A stretch of 64,000 bases of DNA from Ashinkailepas kermadecensis (taxonomy: Eukaryota; Arthropoda; Thecostraca; Neolepadidae). A program made the position numbers and the translations under genes. Where the stretch lies: the NCBI GenBank assembly GCA_034440615.1, contig JAOTOM010004382.1:62001-126000 (forward strand). The letters run 5' to 3'. Shown here piece after piece: positions 24,386 through 37,053 of the stretch. Position 1 is the first letter of the stretch, and each line of letters begins with the position of its first letter. The notes below the pieces were generated by a model. That model saw only the letters and a list, made by a program, of their open reading frames with translations, had not been told where the DNA came from and ran no database searches.

Positions 24386-24937
24386 CGTACATCTGCTGCA
24401 GTCGGACCGGCAGAAGGTGCCGCCTCTCGGCGAGACTCGGCTGGCCCCAGAAACGGACCGCACATTCCCTGGCTGCCCCGCCGCCGGCAGAGGCCGCGCG
24501 TGGAGCAGAGGAGAAAGTGTGGCCATCACTTGTCGCAATAACATCATTGCCCAACAGCTGACGGCGCCAAGCACTGGCTGTCCGCCGGCACCACTGCAGC
24601 AGAAAACGGCTGATCGTGCGCGCGCTATCCCCCCCGGCAGGTGCGCCACACCGACCTCCGGCCATTGGCGACATCCACTATCAGCTGACTGTCACTCGCG
24701 AACGACAGGCCGGTATGCCTGCTGGGCGACACCAGCTTCGACAGCTGCTGCATACCTACACCTGCTAAGTGTCATCTCGCTGCGTCAGCTGATACCACAT
24801 CCACACTACAAACTTAACGTGCACATACCTAGTTCAGTATTTTTATGTTCAGTCAATATAACGTAAAATATAACTAGCAAACCACGGCTGATCACTAATG
24901 CTCCAATCACTGCTAACAATATCAGTGATAGTACACA

Positions 24938-25241
24938 CACTGGCGGATCCAGGGGGGGGGAGGGGCATTCCGGCCATGGCCCCCCTAAGCGCTTCAAAGG
25001 GGGGGGGGGGCATAGTGTCTTTTGGCCCCCAAACCAACAAAAGTAAACTGAATTAAAATGCAGTAACCTTTGCTGAGGTTAAAAAATAGCGTTCCGAGTG
25101 AAATAATCTCCAATTTTAAAGGTATTTTGTTATAATTGTTTGGTCAGGCTCCCCCTCCCCCTCCCCCGGAAGGGGGAGGGGGAGGCTGACGCCGTAAACC
25201 GAAAGTTGGCCCCCCAAACCGGTGGGCTAGATCCGCCAGTG
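24938..25241. mobile_element. hAT-like MITE
   Basis: The ends are inverted: cactggcggatcc at the left and gatccgccagtg at the right, a terminal motif common in hAT MITEs. Flanking 8-mers agtacaca and ggaacaca match at 6 of 8 positions, compatible with an aged 8-bp duplication. Inside is a G/C-rich palindrome at about 25149-25185 (ccctccccc ggaa ggggga type). No coding capacity. Confidence 0.75.
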
Positions 25242-25805
25242 GGAACACACTGATTTCAACCATTTACCGATATCAAGTTCTGCCAAACAACGAATAATTT
25301 CACAATGTGTTCCAGCCGACACCAAAGCCAGGCTGCGCGGTGTCTGGATTTGTAGCTGACAGATTATTTACGGGCGCCAAACTATCACTGATACATGGGC
25401 GACATGGCAGCCAGTATGGCAGCCAGTATGGCAGCCCATCGCAGAACATCGCATGCCACTCAGCCAGATGGAGGTACGGAACGGACATGAACGTCAGAGA
25501 AGCCAGAACCCAGGCCAAGCAGTACAGTGAAGAGATCAAACAGTACAGCGCAGCGACCAAACAGTACAGTACAGAGAGCCAACGCACAGTACCGACAGCA
25601 CAGAGACCAAACAGTACAGTACCGACAGTACAGAAACCGAGCGACAGTACCGCACCTGGCACAACGCTGTGTAAGCTACTTAGCGCCGGGCCTGTTCAGC
25701 TGCTTTCTGACGTCATACAGACATTCAAATCCACCACATGGAAAAACATCCGAAAATGCCTGGTCGCTTCGAGGAAACTCGAGTCGAGACTAATCGGTCC
25801 AGCTA

Positions 25806-27604
25806 GCCAGCAGCCCGACCGGCACCACCACCAGCTGAGCAGCAGTCCGACTGGCACCGTCACCAGCTGAGCAGCAGCCCGACTGGCACCGTCATCAGCT
25901 GAGCAGCAGTCCGACTGGCACCGTCACCAGCTGAGCAGCAGCCCGACTGGCACCACCACCAGCTGAACAGTGGCCCGACTGGCACCACCACCAGCCGAAC
26001 AGCCGCCCGACTGGCACCACCACCAGCTGAACAGCGGCCCGACTGGCACCATCACCAGCCGAACAGCCGCCCGACTGGCACCACCACCAGCTGAACAGCG
26101 GCCCGACTGGCACCACCACCAGCTGAACAGCCGCCCGACTGGCACCACCACCAGCTGAACAGCCGCCCGACTGGCACCACCACCAGCCGAACAGCGGCCC
26201 GACTGGCACCACCACCAGCCGAACAGCCGCCCGACTGGCACCACCACCAGCTGAGCAGCAGCCCGACTGGCACCACCACCAGCTGAACAGCCGCCCGACT
26301 GGCACCACCACCAGCCGAACAGCGGCCCGACTGGCACCACCACCAGCCGAACAGCCGCCCGACTGGCACCACCACCAGCTGAACAGCGGCCCGACTGGCA
26401 CCACCACCAGCTGAACAGCCGCCCGACTGGCACCACCACCAGCCGAACAGCCGCCCGACTGGCACCACCACCAGCTAAACAGCGGCCCGACTGGCACCAC
26501 CACCAGCTGAGCAGCAGCCCGACTGGCACCACCACCAGCTGAACAGCCGCCCGACTGGCACCGTCATCAGCTGAGCAGCGGCCCGACCGGCACCACCACC
26601 AGCTGAGCAGCAGCCCGACTGGCACCACCACCAGCTGAACAGCGGCCCGACTGGCACCACCACCAGCTGAACAGCGGCCCGACTGGCACCACCACCAGCT
26701 GAGCAGCAGCCCGACTGGCACCACCACCAGCTGAACAGCCGCACGACTGGCACCGTCATCAGCTGAGCAGCAGCCCGACTGGCACCACCACCAGCTGAAC
26801 AGCCGCCCGACTGGCACCACCACCAGCTGAACAGCGGCCCGACTGGCACCACCACCAGCCGAGCAGCGGCCCGACCGGCACCACCACCAGCTGAGCAGCA
26901 GCCCGACTGGCACCGTCACCAGCTGAGCAGCAGCCCGACTGGCACCACCACCAGCCGAACAGCCGCCCGACTGGCACCACCACCAGCTGAACAGCCGCCC
27001 GACTGGCACCACCACCAACCGAACAGCCGCCCGACTGGCACCACCACCAGCTGAGCAGCTGCCCGACTGGCACCGTCACCAGCTGAGCAGCAGCCCGACT
27101 GGCACCACCACCAGCTGAACAGCCGCCCGACTGGCACCACCACCAACCGAACAGCCGCCCGACTGGCACCACCACCAGCTGAGCAGCAGCCCGACTGGCA
27201 CCACCACCAGCTGAACAGCAGCCCGACCGGCACCACCACCAGCTGAACAGCCGCCCGACTGGCACCACCACCAGCTGAACAGCAGCCCGACCGGCACCAC
27301 CACCAGCTGAACAGCGGCCCGACTGGCACCACCACCAGCTGAACAGCCGCCCGACTGGCACCACCACCAGCTGAACAGCCGCCCGACTGGCACCACCACC
27401 AACCGAACAGCCGCCCGACTGGCACCACCACCAGCTGAACAGCAGCCCGACCGGCACCACCACCAGCTGAGCAGCCGCCCGACCGGCACCACCACCAGCT
27501 GAACAGCCGCCCGACTGGCACCACCACCAGCTGAACAGCCGCCCGACTGGCACCACCACCAACCGAACAGCCGCCCGACTGGCACCACCACCAGCTGAGC
27601 AGCT
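25806..27604 (+). repeat. 32-bp minisatellite, about 56 copies
   Basis: Unit cccgactggcaccaccacca followed by gctgaacagccg. Variants differ mainly at ccgaacagc/ctgagcagc and gcggcc/gcagcc. 32 is not a multiple of three, so all three - strand frames stay open over hundreds of codons without meaning a gene. Confidence 0.95.
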
Positions 27605-27633
27605 GCTCCGCGAGCGTTGGCTCCGCGGACGCT

Positions 27634-27663
27634 GATTGGCTGCTGCGTGACACGTGACACGTG
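27634..27663. promoter_or_regulatory. CCAAT-box and double E-box cluster
   Basis: ATTGG (inverted CCAAT) at 27634-27638 and CACGTG at 27651-27656 and 27658-27663. This is promoter-like, but no downstream gene was recognised. Confidence 0.35.
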
Positions 27664-27694
27664 ACACGCTGGTGAGACGCTCCCGCCGCGCCGG

Positions 27695-27826
27695 CCGCCC
27701 GTCTGCGGCGGAGCGTTCTGCCGACGCTCAGCGCCCACGTCGGAGCCGTCGGCCACCCAGCCGCCCGTCTGCGGCGGAGCGTTCTGCCGACGCTCAGCGC
27801 CCCCGTCGGAGCCGTCGGCCACCCGG
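27695..27826 (+). repeat. 66-bp tandem duplication, GC-rich
   Basis: ccgcccgtctgcggcggagc and gttctgccgacgctcagcgc repeat at exactly 66 bases. It directly follows the 32-bp array and the E-box pair. Confidence 0.88.
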
Positions 27827-28083
27827 CCGCCACTAGGATCGACACGCGCCGGCGATGCCAACCGCACTGCAAGCGCTATGTGTGGAATGCCCTTTGCTGC
27901 TGTCGGCCGTCACCGACTACACGTCGTTAACCCTGGCCCGGCCAGCCTCTGATGCCACCTTGGGCTGGGGGGGAGATGGCTCCTCGTGACCTTACGAACT
28001 GAGACCCACTAAAGAAGCAAAAATGCCATCGGATATGTATTGACATAGAATACGCGCCTATTTTTACATATGAATATTATTTC

Positions 28084-28084
<1 letters not shown>

Positions 28085-28133
<49 letters not shown>
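28085..28133. repeat. (TA)n microsatellite
   Basis: Uninterrupted TA dinucleotides. Similar tracts occur at 30711-30740, 49127-49193, 52087-52154 and 55214-55248. Confidence 0.95.
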
Positions 28134-28137
<4 letters not shown>

Positions 28138-28583
28138 TTACCTAAGGTCATTTATTATCAATTGCATGAAGTCAGCAGAGCAACAGGAAAAATGGGAGGA
28201 GGATGCACTCGAGTATGCCAAAGGGGAACATTCTTATCTCAAGATGGCGACTTTTCCTCGTAAGGGTGCGCTTATTTCTCTGACAGGGGCGCCTTTGGCT
28301 TTAAAAAAAACGCTGAGCGGAGGCGAGGTGTGTTGGGGTCTCCCGCAGCGGGATCCTTTTCTCAGTCAGAGGGGCGCCACCTTTCAATGTGGAAGTCCCC
28401 AGTGCCCCTCTCCTGCATCCGCCTCTGGGTATTCATCACGAGAAACTCCACGTCACTCCTAAACCAGCGAAGCCAATCCGGACCCAATTTTCAGGCACAT
28501 TTTTGTGGTGTAGGTGCCCAAGCGAAATGGGATTTGCTTTTTGTTTGTTTAAAAAAAAAAGAATTTAAGGCATTAATACAAAA

Positions 28584-28645
28584 ATATTGGTTGCAACGGT
28601 ATTCATGGTTGCAACGGTATTATTGGTTGCAACGGTATTCATGCA
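28584..28645 (+). repeat. 21-bp tandem repeat, three copies
   Basis: ggttgcaacggtattcat and variant ggttgcaacggtattatt, three copies. Confidence 0.8.
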
Positions 28646-30451
28646 TCCGCAGCGATGGGTTCAGTACTGGAGGTTGCTTGAGCCGAATGCTCAAGTGGAA
28701 GGCTGGCGCAGGGCCAAAGGCCCCTGTTCATTTACATCGTCAGTCATTTGCATATTCTTAATATACTTATTTGATTAATTTCACTTACATGGTTTACTTT
28801 GGTGATGTTTTTCACTGCCGTTGGACATTTGCTGATGCTGATAAATGAAACAAACATGCAATGTTTGTATTATTGCACCATGAATGGTGTTTGCCAAGCA
28901 ATGGAAGGTGATGCTAACATCATGAGAGTAGTGATCAAGGCCATCATGCCTTATAATACAGGAAACAAGGGGAAGGTAGGGCTATGTCAGAAAATGGTTA
29001 GTTTAAGAAACATACACAGCATGCAGAGCAATATTTTAGGTTAGGTATGTTGCCTTGAAAGGTAATACGACGCCTGCTGGACCCCATAACTTCCATTTGT
29101 TAATGCTGTATTTGTTTGACGTCTTTGGATTGCTGTCACTATCACGGGTAGACGTTCAAAATATTTTGACCACACCACTCTGGAAAACATTAGTCAAACA
29201 TGACTAGACTGCCTGTGTGATTGATCGAGTGGAATATTCTGTATTCTTGCATCAGGAGTCACAGTCCTTCCAACCTATCAGAGCTGTTTAGCGCCCAAGA
29301 TTGACAAACGGCTGACAGATGACATTAGGTGGTATATCCACTGGAAGGTCCAGATGAGCAGTTTGGAGGCGTTGGACAAGGTCCAAAAATGCTTACCATT
29401 AAAAAAAGTCAGATTTTGCTTGCTCTTGGTGGATAATATGCCTGAGTGGGCTGGTGAAGGTCACGGAATCTGCCCAGGTATGCGCTGTATTCTAATTATG
29501 AGACCAACAGTAGGCACAGATAGACAATTACATGACGATAACCGAATCCTATTTGATATGTCCCACTTCAAATAAAGCACCCAAAATAAATCATATTTGA
29601 CGCGTTACCGGGCCAACATGACCATCCATCTTGACCTCCACTTCACAAAGATGGGACCTCCACTTCACAAATAAATATCATAAATTTAACGTTCACAGCA
29701 CAAGCCACCCTGACCTACCGCGAAGCAACGCCAACAGACTACATATCTGGCGGGCCGGCGGTATTTCTGTAATATCCGTCACGGCAGCAATGCGGGCCAA
29801 CAAGCATGTGACGTCATCAGTATGATGACCGGCGCGGCCGCTGTTTTTGGCACCGGTGGAGGGGCGCTACATTCCGGGACTCGTGTGTAATATCTATGAA
29901 AGCGTGTGCGATGGAAGACCTCATTTGGATAGCGCACAATTGCTTTGTTAAATTCAGATATTTAATTTTCAGCATCTTCCCATACCGGAGAACCTGGTCA
30001 TTCGAAACCAGCGTCCAATCTCTCCATGGTAAACCACCGCTTAATTCAATGGAAATCAGAGCAATTTTAGAATACCCTTGCATTTATTAAACAGCATCCT
30101 TATGGTTTGGTTGTGATCTGATACCCATGGGTGTAACCACGGTTTCGAAATGGGGGGGGGGGGGGCAAACCAGGGACGCGGTAAGTTTGGACAAGTTAGA
30201 AGGGTACCCTCCAAAAAAAACCTTGGATTTCAACCACTTCTTTTTCAATGTCTGGTTTTGAGATTTGCTATTGTTAAAAATGATATTTTGCGGACAAAAA
30301 TGGGTAAATTTTCAGTATTAGGTTTAAAAAATATTTAGGATACCATGTTTATGAAAATGACTAAGATGATGGGACCACTTATTTTCTGTGGAAATGAAGA
30401 CAAAAAGAAGAAATTTTGTTTCATTTTTTTATTTCGAACTTAAAAATATAA

Positions 30452-30650
30452 ACTAACCTAGCCTAACCAAACCTAACCCATTTGTTTGCTTTATGGAGGC
30501 AAATGCGTGTAAAAACTGTTCCTGTTACCACCTTAAAGCACAATAATACCGAAACGTTTCCAAAAATTTTCACACAAATTTTCAAACAAAAATTGATTTG
30601 TTTTTCTTCAAAAGCAGTTTAGGCTAGGTTAGGTTAGGCTGGGTTAGATT
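30452..30650. repeat. Inverted pair of telomere-like CCTAA/TTAGG tracts
   Basis: Left: ctaacctagcctaaccaaac and cctaaccc (30453-30479). Right: ttaggctaggttaggttagg (30618-30638) and gggttag. The motif resembles the arthropod TTAGG telomere repeat, inverted around 140 bases. Confidence 0.6.
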
Positions 30651-30697
30651 TACTCTTTTAATTTTGAGAAGTTTCAGAAAATAAGTTGCTTGACTAC

Positions 30698-30745
<48 letters not shown>

Positions 30746-32708
30746 TAGCCCAGCAACATATGCTATGTCTAGAGCAATGCGGTTTTCGCTCCGGTGTACC
30801 ATGGAGGCGGCCATGCTGGATGCTGTCATGCACGCGACCAAACATTTTGACATATGTACGGTGACGTCACTAGTCACTGCCGAGACGTCGAAATGTCTGA
30901 TTTAGGGTCGGGCATGGCCGTCTCCTGGGGAAGCTGGAGTGGTGCTGCATCAACAGCCGATGGCTCTCTGCATGGCCCAACTACTGCACGCAGTCCCTTT
31001 ACGACTCTACAGAGCTCCCAGTGACGCACGGGATCGCACCTGGGTCTATCCAAGTCCATACGCTGCGCCGGCCATGCACAGATGACATGCCGCAGCACAT
31101 GCCACACGGTTAACGTGCGATGCATGCAGACGATACCCAGCTCTTTGATGCCCTTCGCTTGACGCGGTTCTTTGATGCAGATGTAATTCAAGATCGTCAG
31201 GAACTGAAACCACGCATCGGTTCCACTTTGCCAGAGCCATGAACTGGGATACCACAAAATATATTTGAGGTTTCGAAAACAAAGCAGAAATGGTAATGGC
31301 GAAATGTAGGCGACGAGGCAGAGAACAAAACCACTCGGTACTCATCGGATGCTCTGAAATAGAACCGTCACAGTCTGTGAGTTACCGGGTGCATCGTCGA
31401 CGCTCACCTATCGTGAAAAAGCACATTTGTGACGTGACACGTCGCTGCTACCGCATCTTGATACATTTGGCTAGAGTGGGGTACCACGTGCCACGAATAA
31501 CCACCAAATTATTAATGGAAGCACAAGTATTTCCCCACATGCGGGACTGAATATCTCTGGAGAGGATGCACAAAATATCAGCAGAAACGAGTGCATGAAT
31601 GCATAATCTTTGGCACCATATCGTCTCTCCTCTCAGCTATCGTGAATGAGTGACTTCGCTCTCTGCCAGAACTAGGGTGGTTGAAGCACCAGACATGTTG
31701 AATGAGAGAGACGTACAATTGCTGTTCAAGACATTGCATGACATTGACGCTTCAAGATTGACCCAATGCCGTGCTCCCCTTTACAGACAGACCGGCTCGT
31801 CGTCTCCCTGCGCAGTACGCAGGCGAAGGCTGACGGGCAGCTGCAGATTTCACGCGTGCCCGTAGGGCTCCCCATACGGTCATCTTTGTTCCGCGCGACG
31901 CAGGCATGAAATCACCTGCCATCTCGCGTCGGAGACACATCTAGCATCCGCTCATTCGGAGCGTCGCTGTCGATATTTCCAGATCCACATCGCCACTGAT
32001 GCCGTACTGATGAGCGCGGCCTTATCTGTTCCGTAAACGGTGACATGATTTGTGTGCTTAGAATGTTCTATGATTAACGAGGATAGCAAACATTTTATGA
32101 TGCAGGTATCAGCAATACGCGATGAGATGTGTATGATGTGTAGAGAAGAATCACTTATCAGCTTTATCCATTCGCCAATAAATAGAATGATATAAACCAC
32201 CTGTAGACCATGCACGCCATTGCAAGATTCGACCTTGGTCGTGACTCGGTTCAGAGTCGCCCATTGAAAGTGGCACGGTTCGTACGTGCCCTTAACCGAC
32301 TCCGCGGGAGCTAGAAACGTCAGTATCCACTGTCTGCGAACATAGTGATACGAAACACTATCCATCGCGAACTATTCGCCACTTATATAAACGGATAATA
32401 AAACAACTACAATATAGTTGTAACTACCGTCTATAACCACTGTAGCCGCAGTTCCTGGAGGAATCCAAGGAACAAAAGCACCATGAAATTTGGGAGCGTC
32501 AGGACACTGGCCGAAGCCGGAAAAATGGTGGCATTGGCTCACCATCCCACCAAGTGTGTCAGCCTGCCGAGGCCGGGAGCATGCTACGCCGGCGGCAATG
32601 AACGTCGATCGGCCGGTATATTAAAGTGAAGGAACATGTACTCAGGTACACCTTCCCGGGTAGCAGATAATAAAGTAGGAGGAATAGGAATTCAAGTACA
32701 TTTTTAGG

Positions 32709-32862
32709 GGGACGAGTGGTCTAGGGGTAAGATGCTCGTCTCACAATCGAATGGTTGTGGGTTCGAGTCTCACCTGTCGCTACTCTTCGCCCGCGACCAA
32801 TCGGCGTGAGAGATTGGCGACGCTACATGACTCAACGGTCGACGTGTCGTAAAACCAATAAC
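32709..32862 (+). mobile_element. tRNA-Val-like SINE, copy 3
   Basis: Near-identical to the copies at 1766 and 11286, including the tRNA-like head and the gtcgtaaaaccaataacc end. The 16-bp target-site duplication caagtacatttttagg lies at 32693-32708 and 32863-32878. The duplication being perfect implies recent insertion. Confidence 0.92.
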
Positions 32863-33504
32863 CAAGTACATTTTTAGGTCGGGTAGCATACCAGGAGGAC
32901 ACTGTTCACTGTGTCGGTCTCTCGTTCGCCGAGTTCGATAAATCATGACAGGCACCTGTGTGTCGTGTGGAAGAAGATGGAAGTTGAAAAGACGAGCGCA
33001 TCGTTTCCAAAGGGTTTCAACAACTGAAGCCTCTATATTCGTGTGGGCTGACCTCTCGACGTATGCGGATAAAAGGATAGGAGGAGCATTCAGCTAATTT
33101 GGAGCACTTCCTTAGCAGCTGAAGGCAATCGAAGCTTCGACACGCGAAGACATAGAATATTCGCCAATCAAAAGGGGACTACGATCTGCTCCCCAACGTT
33201 CACCCGTCGAATTCGAGCTTTCCATTCAAGCCCAATGAGAAACCATCAATCTGTGGCTCGCCCCCCCCCTCCCGTGAGACCAGAGGACAGCGCGAGCCAG
33301 CCCTGCCGAGTTGGGCAGGCTGGACTTGGTGGAACGGTGGTGGGACGCGTCAGGCGCAGCGACAGCCGGCTGCCTCGCGGCCCCGCTGATCGACACGCCG
33401 TGTCGCGGCTGGTGGCAGCGCTGACTCACCGGCGAGATTTGGCGCGCCGCAGCGAGATTTGGCGCGCCCGGCGGGAATTCGGCCGCGCCGGCCGGCGCAT
33501 ACCG

Positions 33505-34990
33505 CGGCTCCGGCGTGCCGGATAACACGCGGACCGGTGTCGGCTCCGACGTGCCGGATAACACGCGGAACGGTGACGGCTCCGGCGTGCCGGATAACAC
33601 GCGGACCGGTGTCGGCTCCGGCGTGCCGGATAACACGCGGACCGGTGTCGGCTCCGGCGTGCCGGATAACACGCGGAACGGTGTCGGCTCCGGCGTGCCG
33701 GATAACACGCGGACCGGTGTCGGCTCCGGCGTGCCGGATAACACGCGGAACGGTGACGGCTCCGGCGTGCCGGATAACACGCGGAACGGTGTCGGCTCCG
33801 GCGTGCCGGATAACACGCGGACCGGTGTCGGCTCCGGCGTGCCGGATAACACGCGGACCGGTGTCGGCTCCGGCGTGCCGGATAACACGCGGACCGGTGT
33901 CGGCTCCGGCGTGCCGGATAACACGCGGACCGGTGTCGACTCCGGCGTGCCGGATAACACGCGGAACGGTGTCGGCTCCGGCGTGCCGGATAACACGCGG
34001 AACGGTGTCGGCTCCGGCGTGCCGGATAACACGCGGAACGGTGTCGGCTCCGGCGTGCCGGATAACACGCGGAACGGTGTCGGCTCCGGTGTGCCGGATA
34101 ACACGCGGAACGGTGTCGGCTCCGGCGTGCCAGATAACACGCGGGACGGTGTCGGCTCCGGCGTGCCAGATAACACGCGGAACGGTGTCGGCTCCGGCGT
34201 GCCGGATAACACGCGGAACGGTGTCGGCTCCGGCGTGCCGGATAACACGCGGACCGGTGTCCGGCGTGCCGGATAACACGCAGACCGGTGTCCGGCGTGC
34301 CGGATAACACGCGGACCGGTGTCCGGCGTGCCGGATAACACGCGGAACGGTGTCGGCTCCGGCGTGCCAGATAACACGCGGGACGGTGTCGGCTCCGGCG
34401 TGCCAGATAACACGCGGAACGGTGTCGGCTCCGGCGTGCCGGATAACACGCGGAACGGTGTCGGCTCCGGCGTGCCGGATAACACGCGGACCGGTGTCCG
34501 GCGTGCCGGATAACACGCGGACCGGCGTCGACTCCGGCGTGCCGGATAACACGCGGAACGGTGTCGGCTCCGGCGTGCCAGATAACACGCGGAACGGTGT
34601 CGACTCCGGCGTGCCGGATAACACGCGGAACGGTGTCGGCTCCGGCGTGCCGGATAACACGCGGAACGGTGTCGGCTCCGGCGTGCCGGATAACACGCGG
34701 AACGGTGTCGGCTCCGGCGTGCCGGATAACACGCGGACCGGTGTCCGGCGTGCCGGATAACACGCGGAACGGTGTCGGCTCCGGCGTGCCAGATAACACG
34801 TGGACCGGTGTCGACTCCGGCGTGCCGGATAACACGCGGACCGGTGTCGACTCCGGCGTGCCGGATAACACGCGGAACGGTGTCGGCTCCGGCGTGCCGG
34901 ATAACACGCGGAACGGTGTCCGGCGTGCCGGATAACACGCGCGCCCGCGTGTCAGATCCGGCGTGCCGGATAACACGCGGACCAGCCTCG
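33505..34990 (+). repeat. 36-bp minisatellite with 31-bp deletion variants, about 41 copies
   Basis: Unit gtgccggataacacgcggaa plus cggtgtcggctccggc. Shorter units lacking gctcc-type bases occur at about 34257-34330, 34494, 34740 and 34918. These shift frame, so no single frame runs through. The long - strand frame at 33226-35061 is a by-product. Confidence 0.95.
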
Positions 34991-35261
34991 GCTCCGGCAC
35001 CGCCGTCCACTGCAGCACGACGGTGATCCGGTGATCTGGCGGACAGGCTCCGCGCAGCCATGATGACGTCATGAGGCGCCCGCTCGCCACCCGCTGGATG
35101 TCTTTGTCAGCACCAATGAGGGTCTGCACCAACGCCGAAACGCTGTCACACGACCAAATCTGCTACTGTTGTTCCATTGCGTTTTTTATTCGGTGATATA
35201 CTACGCATTTTATGCAATCTGCTAATCGGCGCCGCACACTCTGTTTCGCCGGTGGCCCGCT

Positions 35262-35362
35262 GGATTGAGAAATGTCCGAGCGGTGCGAGCGTTGAACCCG
35301 GGACCTTTGTATCCAGAGTTCAACACACTAACCCCTCGACCATCCCCGCCCCATTTCCTGCA
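35262..35362 (-). mobile_element. tRNA-like SINE head (probable, - strand)
   Basis: The reverse complement reads GATGGTCGAGGGGTTAGTG, an A-box-like D arm, a loop containing TTGAACTC, and TCCCGGGTTCAACGCTC as a B-box arm. It does not match the other SINE heads here. No tail or duplication could be placed, so it may be a fragment or tRNA pseudogene. Confidence 0.45.
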
Positions 35363-36288
35363 GCATATTCCTCGTTAGCCTATCTTCACGCCACACAAAT
35401 TGTTCGCCATATTGGGCAAAATCTGCCTTGGTCGATTGCGCGTCAATAGCGTGCAATAGCAGCGACGCCGCCAGTTGTGAAACTCCTCAGCAACCAACAA
35501 ACGGGAGCAGACAATCTGCTTATCTAATAGCTTGCCGCCACTCAGAAGTCCACGTCGCATTCTTACCTTTGACTGGGATACATTTGTTTTAGCTATTTTG
35601 CGAAATATATGCTCCAACGTTCCGCCATCGCATTAATTTTCTACGTTGCCTCCGCCTAAGAAGTTTGAATTATTCCCATCTTTCTCGTGATCGTTCCCAT
35701 CATCTTCCCTTTCGCATGCTGCCAAGACCTCGCCCTAACCCCTGTCCCTCGCCCTGACCCCCCGTCCACGAGGAAAACGGCAAAGCTTTGGTAAACTTCT
35801 CATGTGTTCCGCCATGCTAAAAAAAAACTATGCGGTTTGGTGGTGGAAATGTTGCGATATTTGCTCCATTCTTCCCATGCAACGACCGCAGGCGCATATT
35901 GAAACTTTAAACAGATGTTCGAAGACACATTCTTTCATCCTGAATGGTGGCGGGGTCCGTGACTATGCTTCATAGAAGAATGCTATCTTTTTTGTTGTGT
36001 GCGAAACAGGAAACCTACTAGAATTTATACTCTCTGTGCCTGCCCAGATATTGCACGACCAACATGCAGACCGGCGGTCTATCGAGCACCAGGACGCTCG
36101 TGTAGTCTTTCTGAAAGCGCAGCACATCAAGTGAACTAACGCCATCTTTGCTAGCGCGACAACCCAGCGACTTGTCGCGCGATCATAAAATCGCGCTTCA
36201 GCTGCGACTTTTTGGTCGTCCAACCCTGCGCCTCTATCAACCCGCTGCTGTGACCCCTGCAGGTCTGGCCCATGTCCGACCGCTACCG

Positions 36289-36462
36289 TGACGCCTCTCT
36301 TCTCACTCGGCCTCACAGCCGCTCTCTGTCCGGGAGGAACCGCGACGCCTCTCTTCTCACTCTGCCTCACAGCCACTATCTGCCTTGGAGGAACCGCGAC
36401 GCTTCTCTTCTCACTCTGCCTCACAGCCACTCTCTGCCTGGGAGGCACCACCGCGACTCCTC
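36289..36462 (+). repeat. 54-bp tandem repeat
   Basis: gacgcctctcttctcactc, gcctcacagccactctctg and ggaggaaccgc repeat every 54 bases, three to four copies. A related ctctccaacagacaccgcaa pair follows to 36605. Confidence 0.85.
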
Positions 36463-36824
36463 TCTCCTGACTTCCTCACGTCGCTCTCCGACCGACACCT
36501 CTTCTGACTCTTCCTCACAGTCGCTATCTCTCCAACAGACACCGCAACTCCTCTCTACCGGCTGCTTCACATCGCTATCTCTCCAACAGACACCGCAACA
36601 CCCTTCTCCTGAATATAGTGGCACTGGCACCGCCTCAAAGCTGGGGAGGGGGGTGGGAGCAAGTCATTTTGAAGTTGATCCTTTCCATGCAACAGCCGCA
36701 AGGTTTTCTGATCTAAAGTTGGGGAGGCGGGCGCTTCCCCATCTGTTATCTCCCCGCCCTCGCCTCCGTCGTCCTTTGCTGACTTCCTCACAGCCGATCT
36801 TCCTCGCATCCTCACATCCTCACA

Positions 36825-37045
36825 GTCTCACATCCTCATAGCCTCACATCCTCAGCCTCACATTCTCACAGCCTCACATCCTCACAGCCTCACAGCCTCA
36901 CATCCTCACAGCCTCACATCCTCACAGCCTCACATCCTGACACCCTCACAGCCTCACAGTCACACATCATCACAGCCTCACATCCTCACATCCTCACATC
37001 TCACAGCTTCACATCTCGCAGCCTCACATCCTCACAGCCTCTTTG
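36825..37045 (+). repeat. (CTCACATC/CTCACAGC) repeat abutting exon 1 acceptor
   Basis: About 25 copies of cctcacatcctcacag, ending less than 15 bases before the splice acceptor of exon 1, so it forms an unusually long pyrimidine-rich region. Confidence 0.85.
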
Positions 37046-37053
37046 TCCGACAG

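Larger units (their letters stand above)
27830..33230. other. Mostly AT-rich non-coding stretch
   Basis: Contains microsatellites, the TTAGG pair, a G run (about 30151-30164) and one SINE. Short frames at 30874-31345 (- strand) show no recognisable domain. Confidence 0.5.

Noticed and set aside
25895..27872. Long Trp/Cys-rich - strand frames
   Set aside because: All three - strand frames are open because the 32-bp unit lacks stops; unit length is not a codon multiple.
33505..34990. CRISPR-like regular array
   Set aside because: Units are contiguous with no unique spacers; the same holds for the 32-, 34- and 49-bp arrays. The setting is eukaryotic.
33226..35061. Very long - strand open frame (611 codons)
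   Set aside because: It runs through the 36-bp minisatellite, where several frames on both strands are open; 31-bp variants shift frame and there is no domain or splice support.
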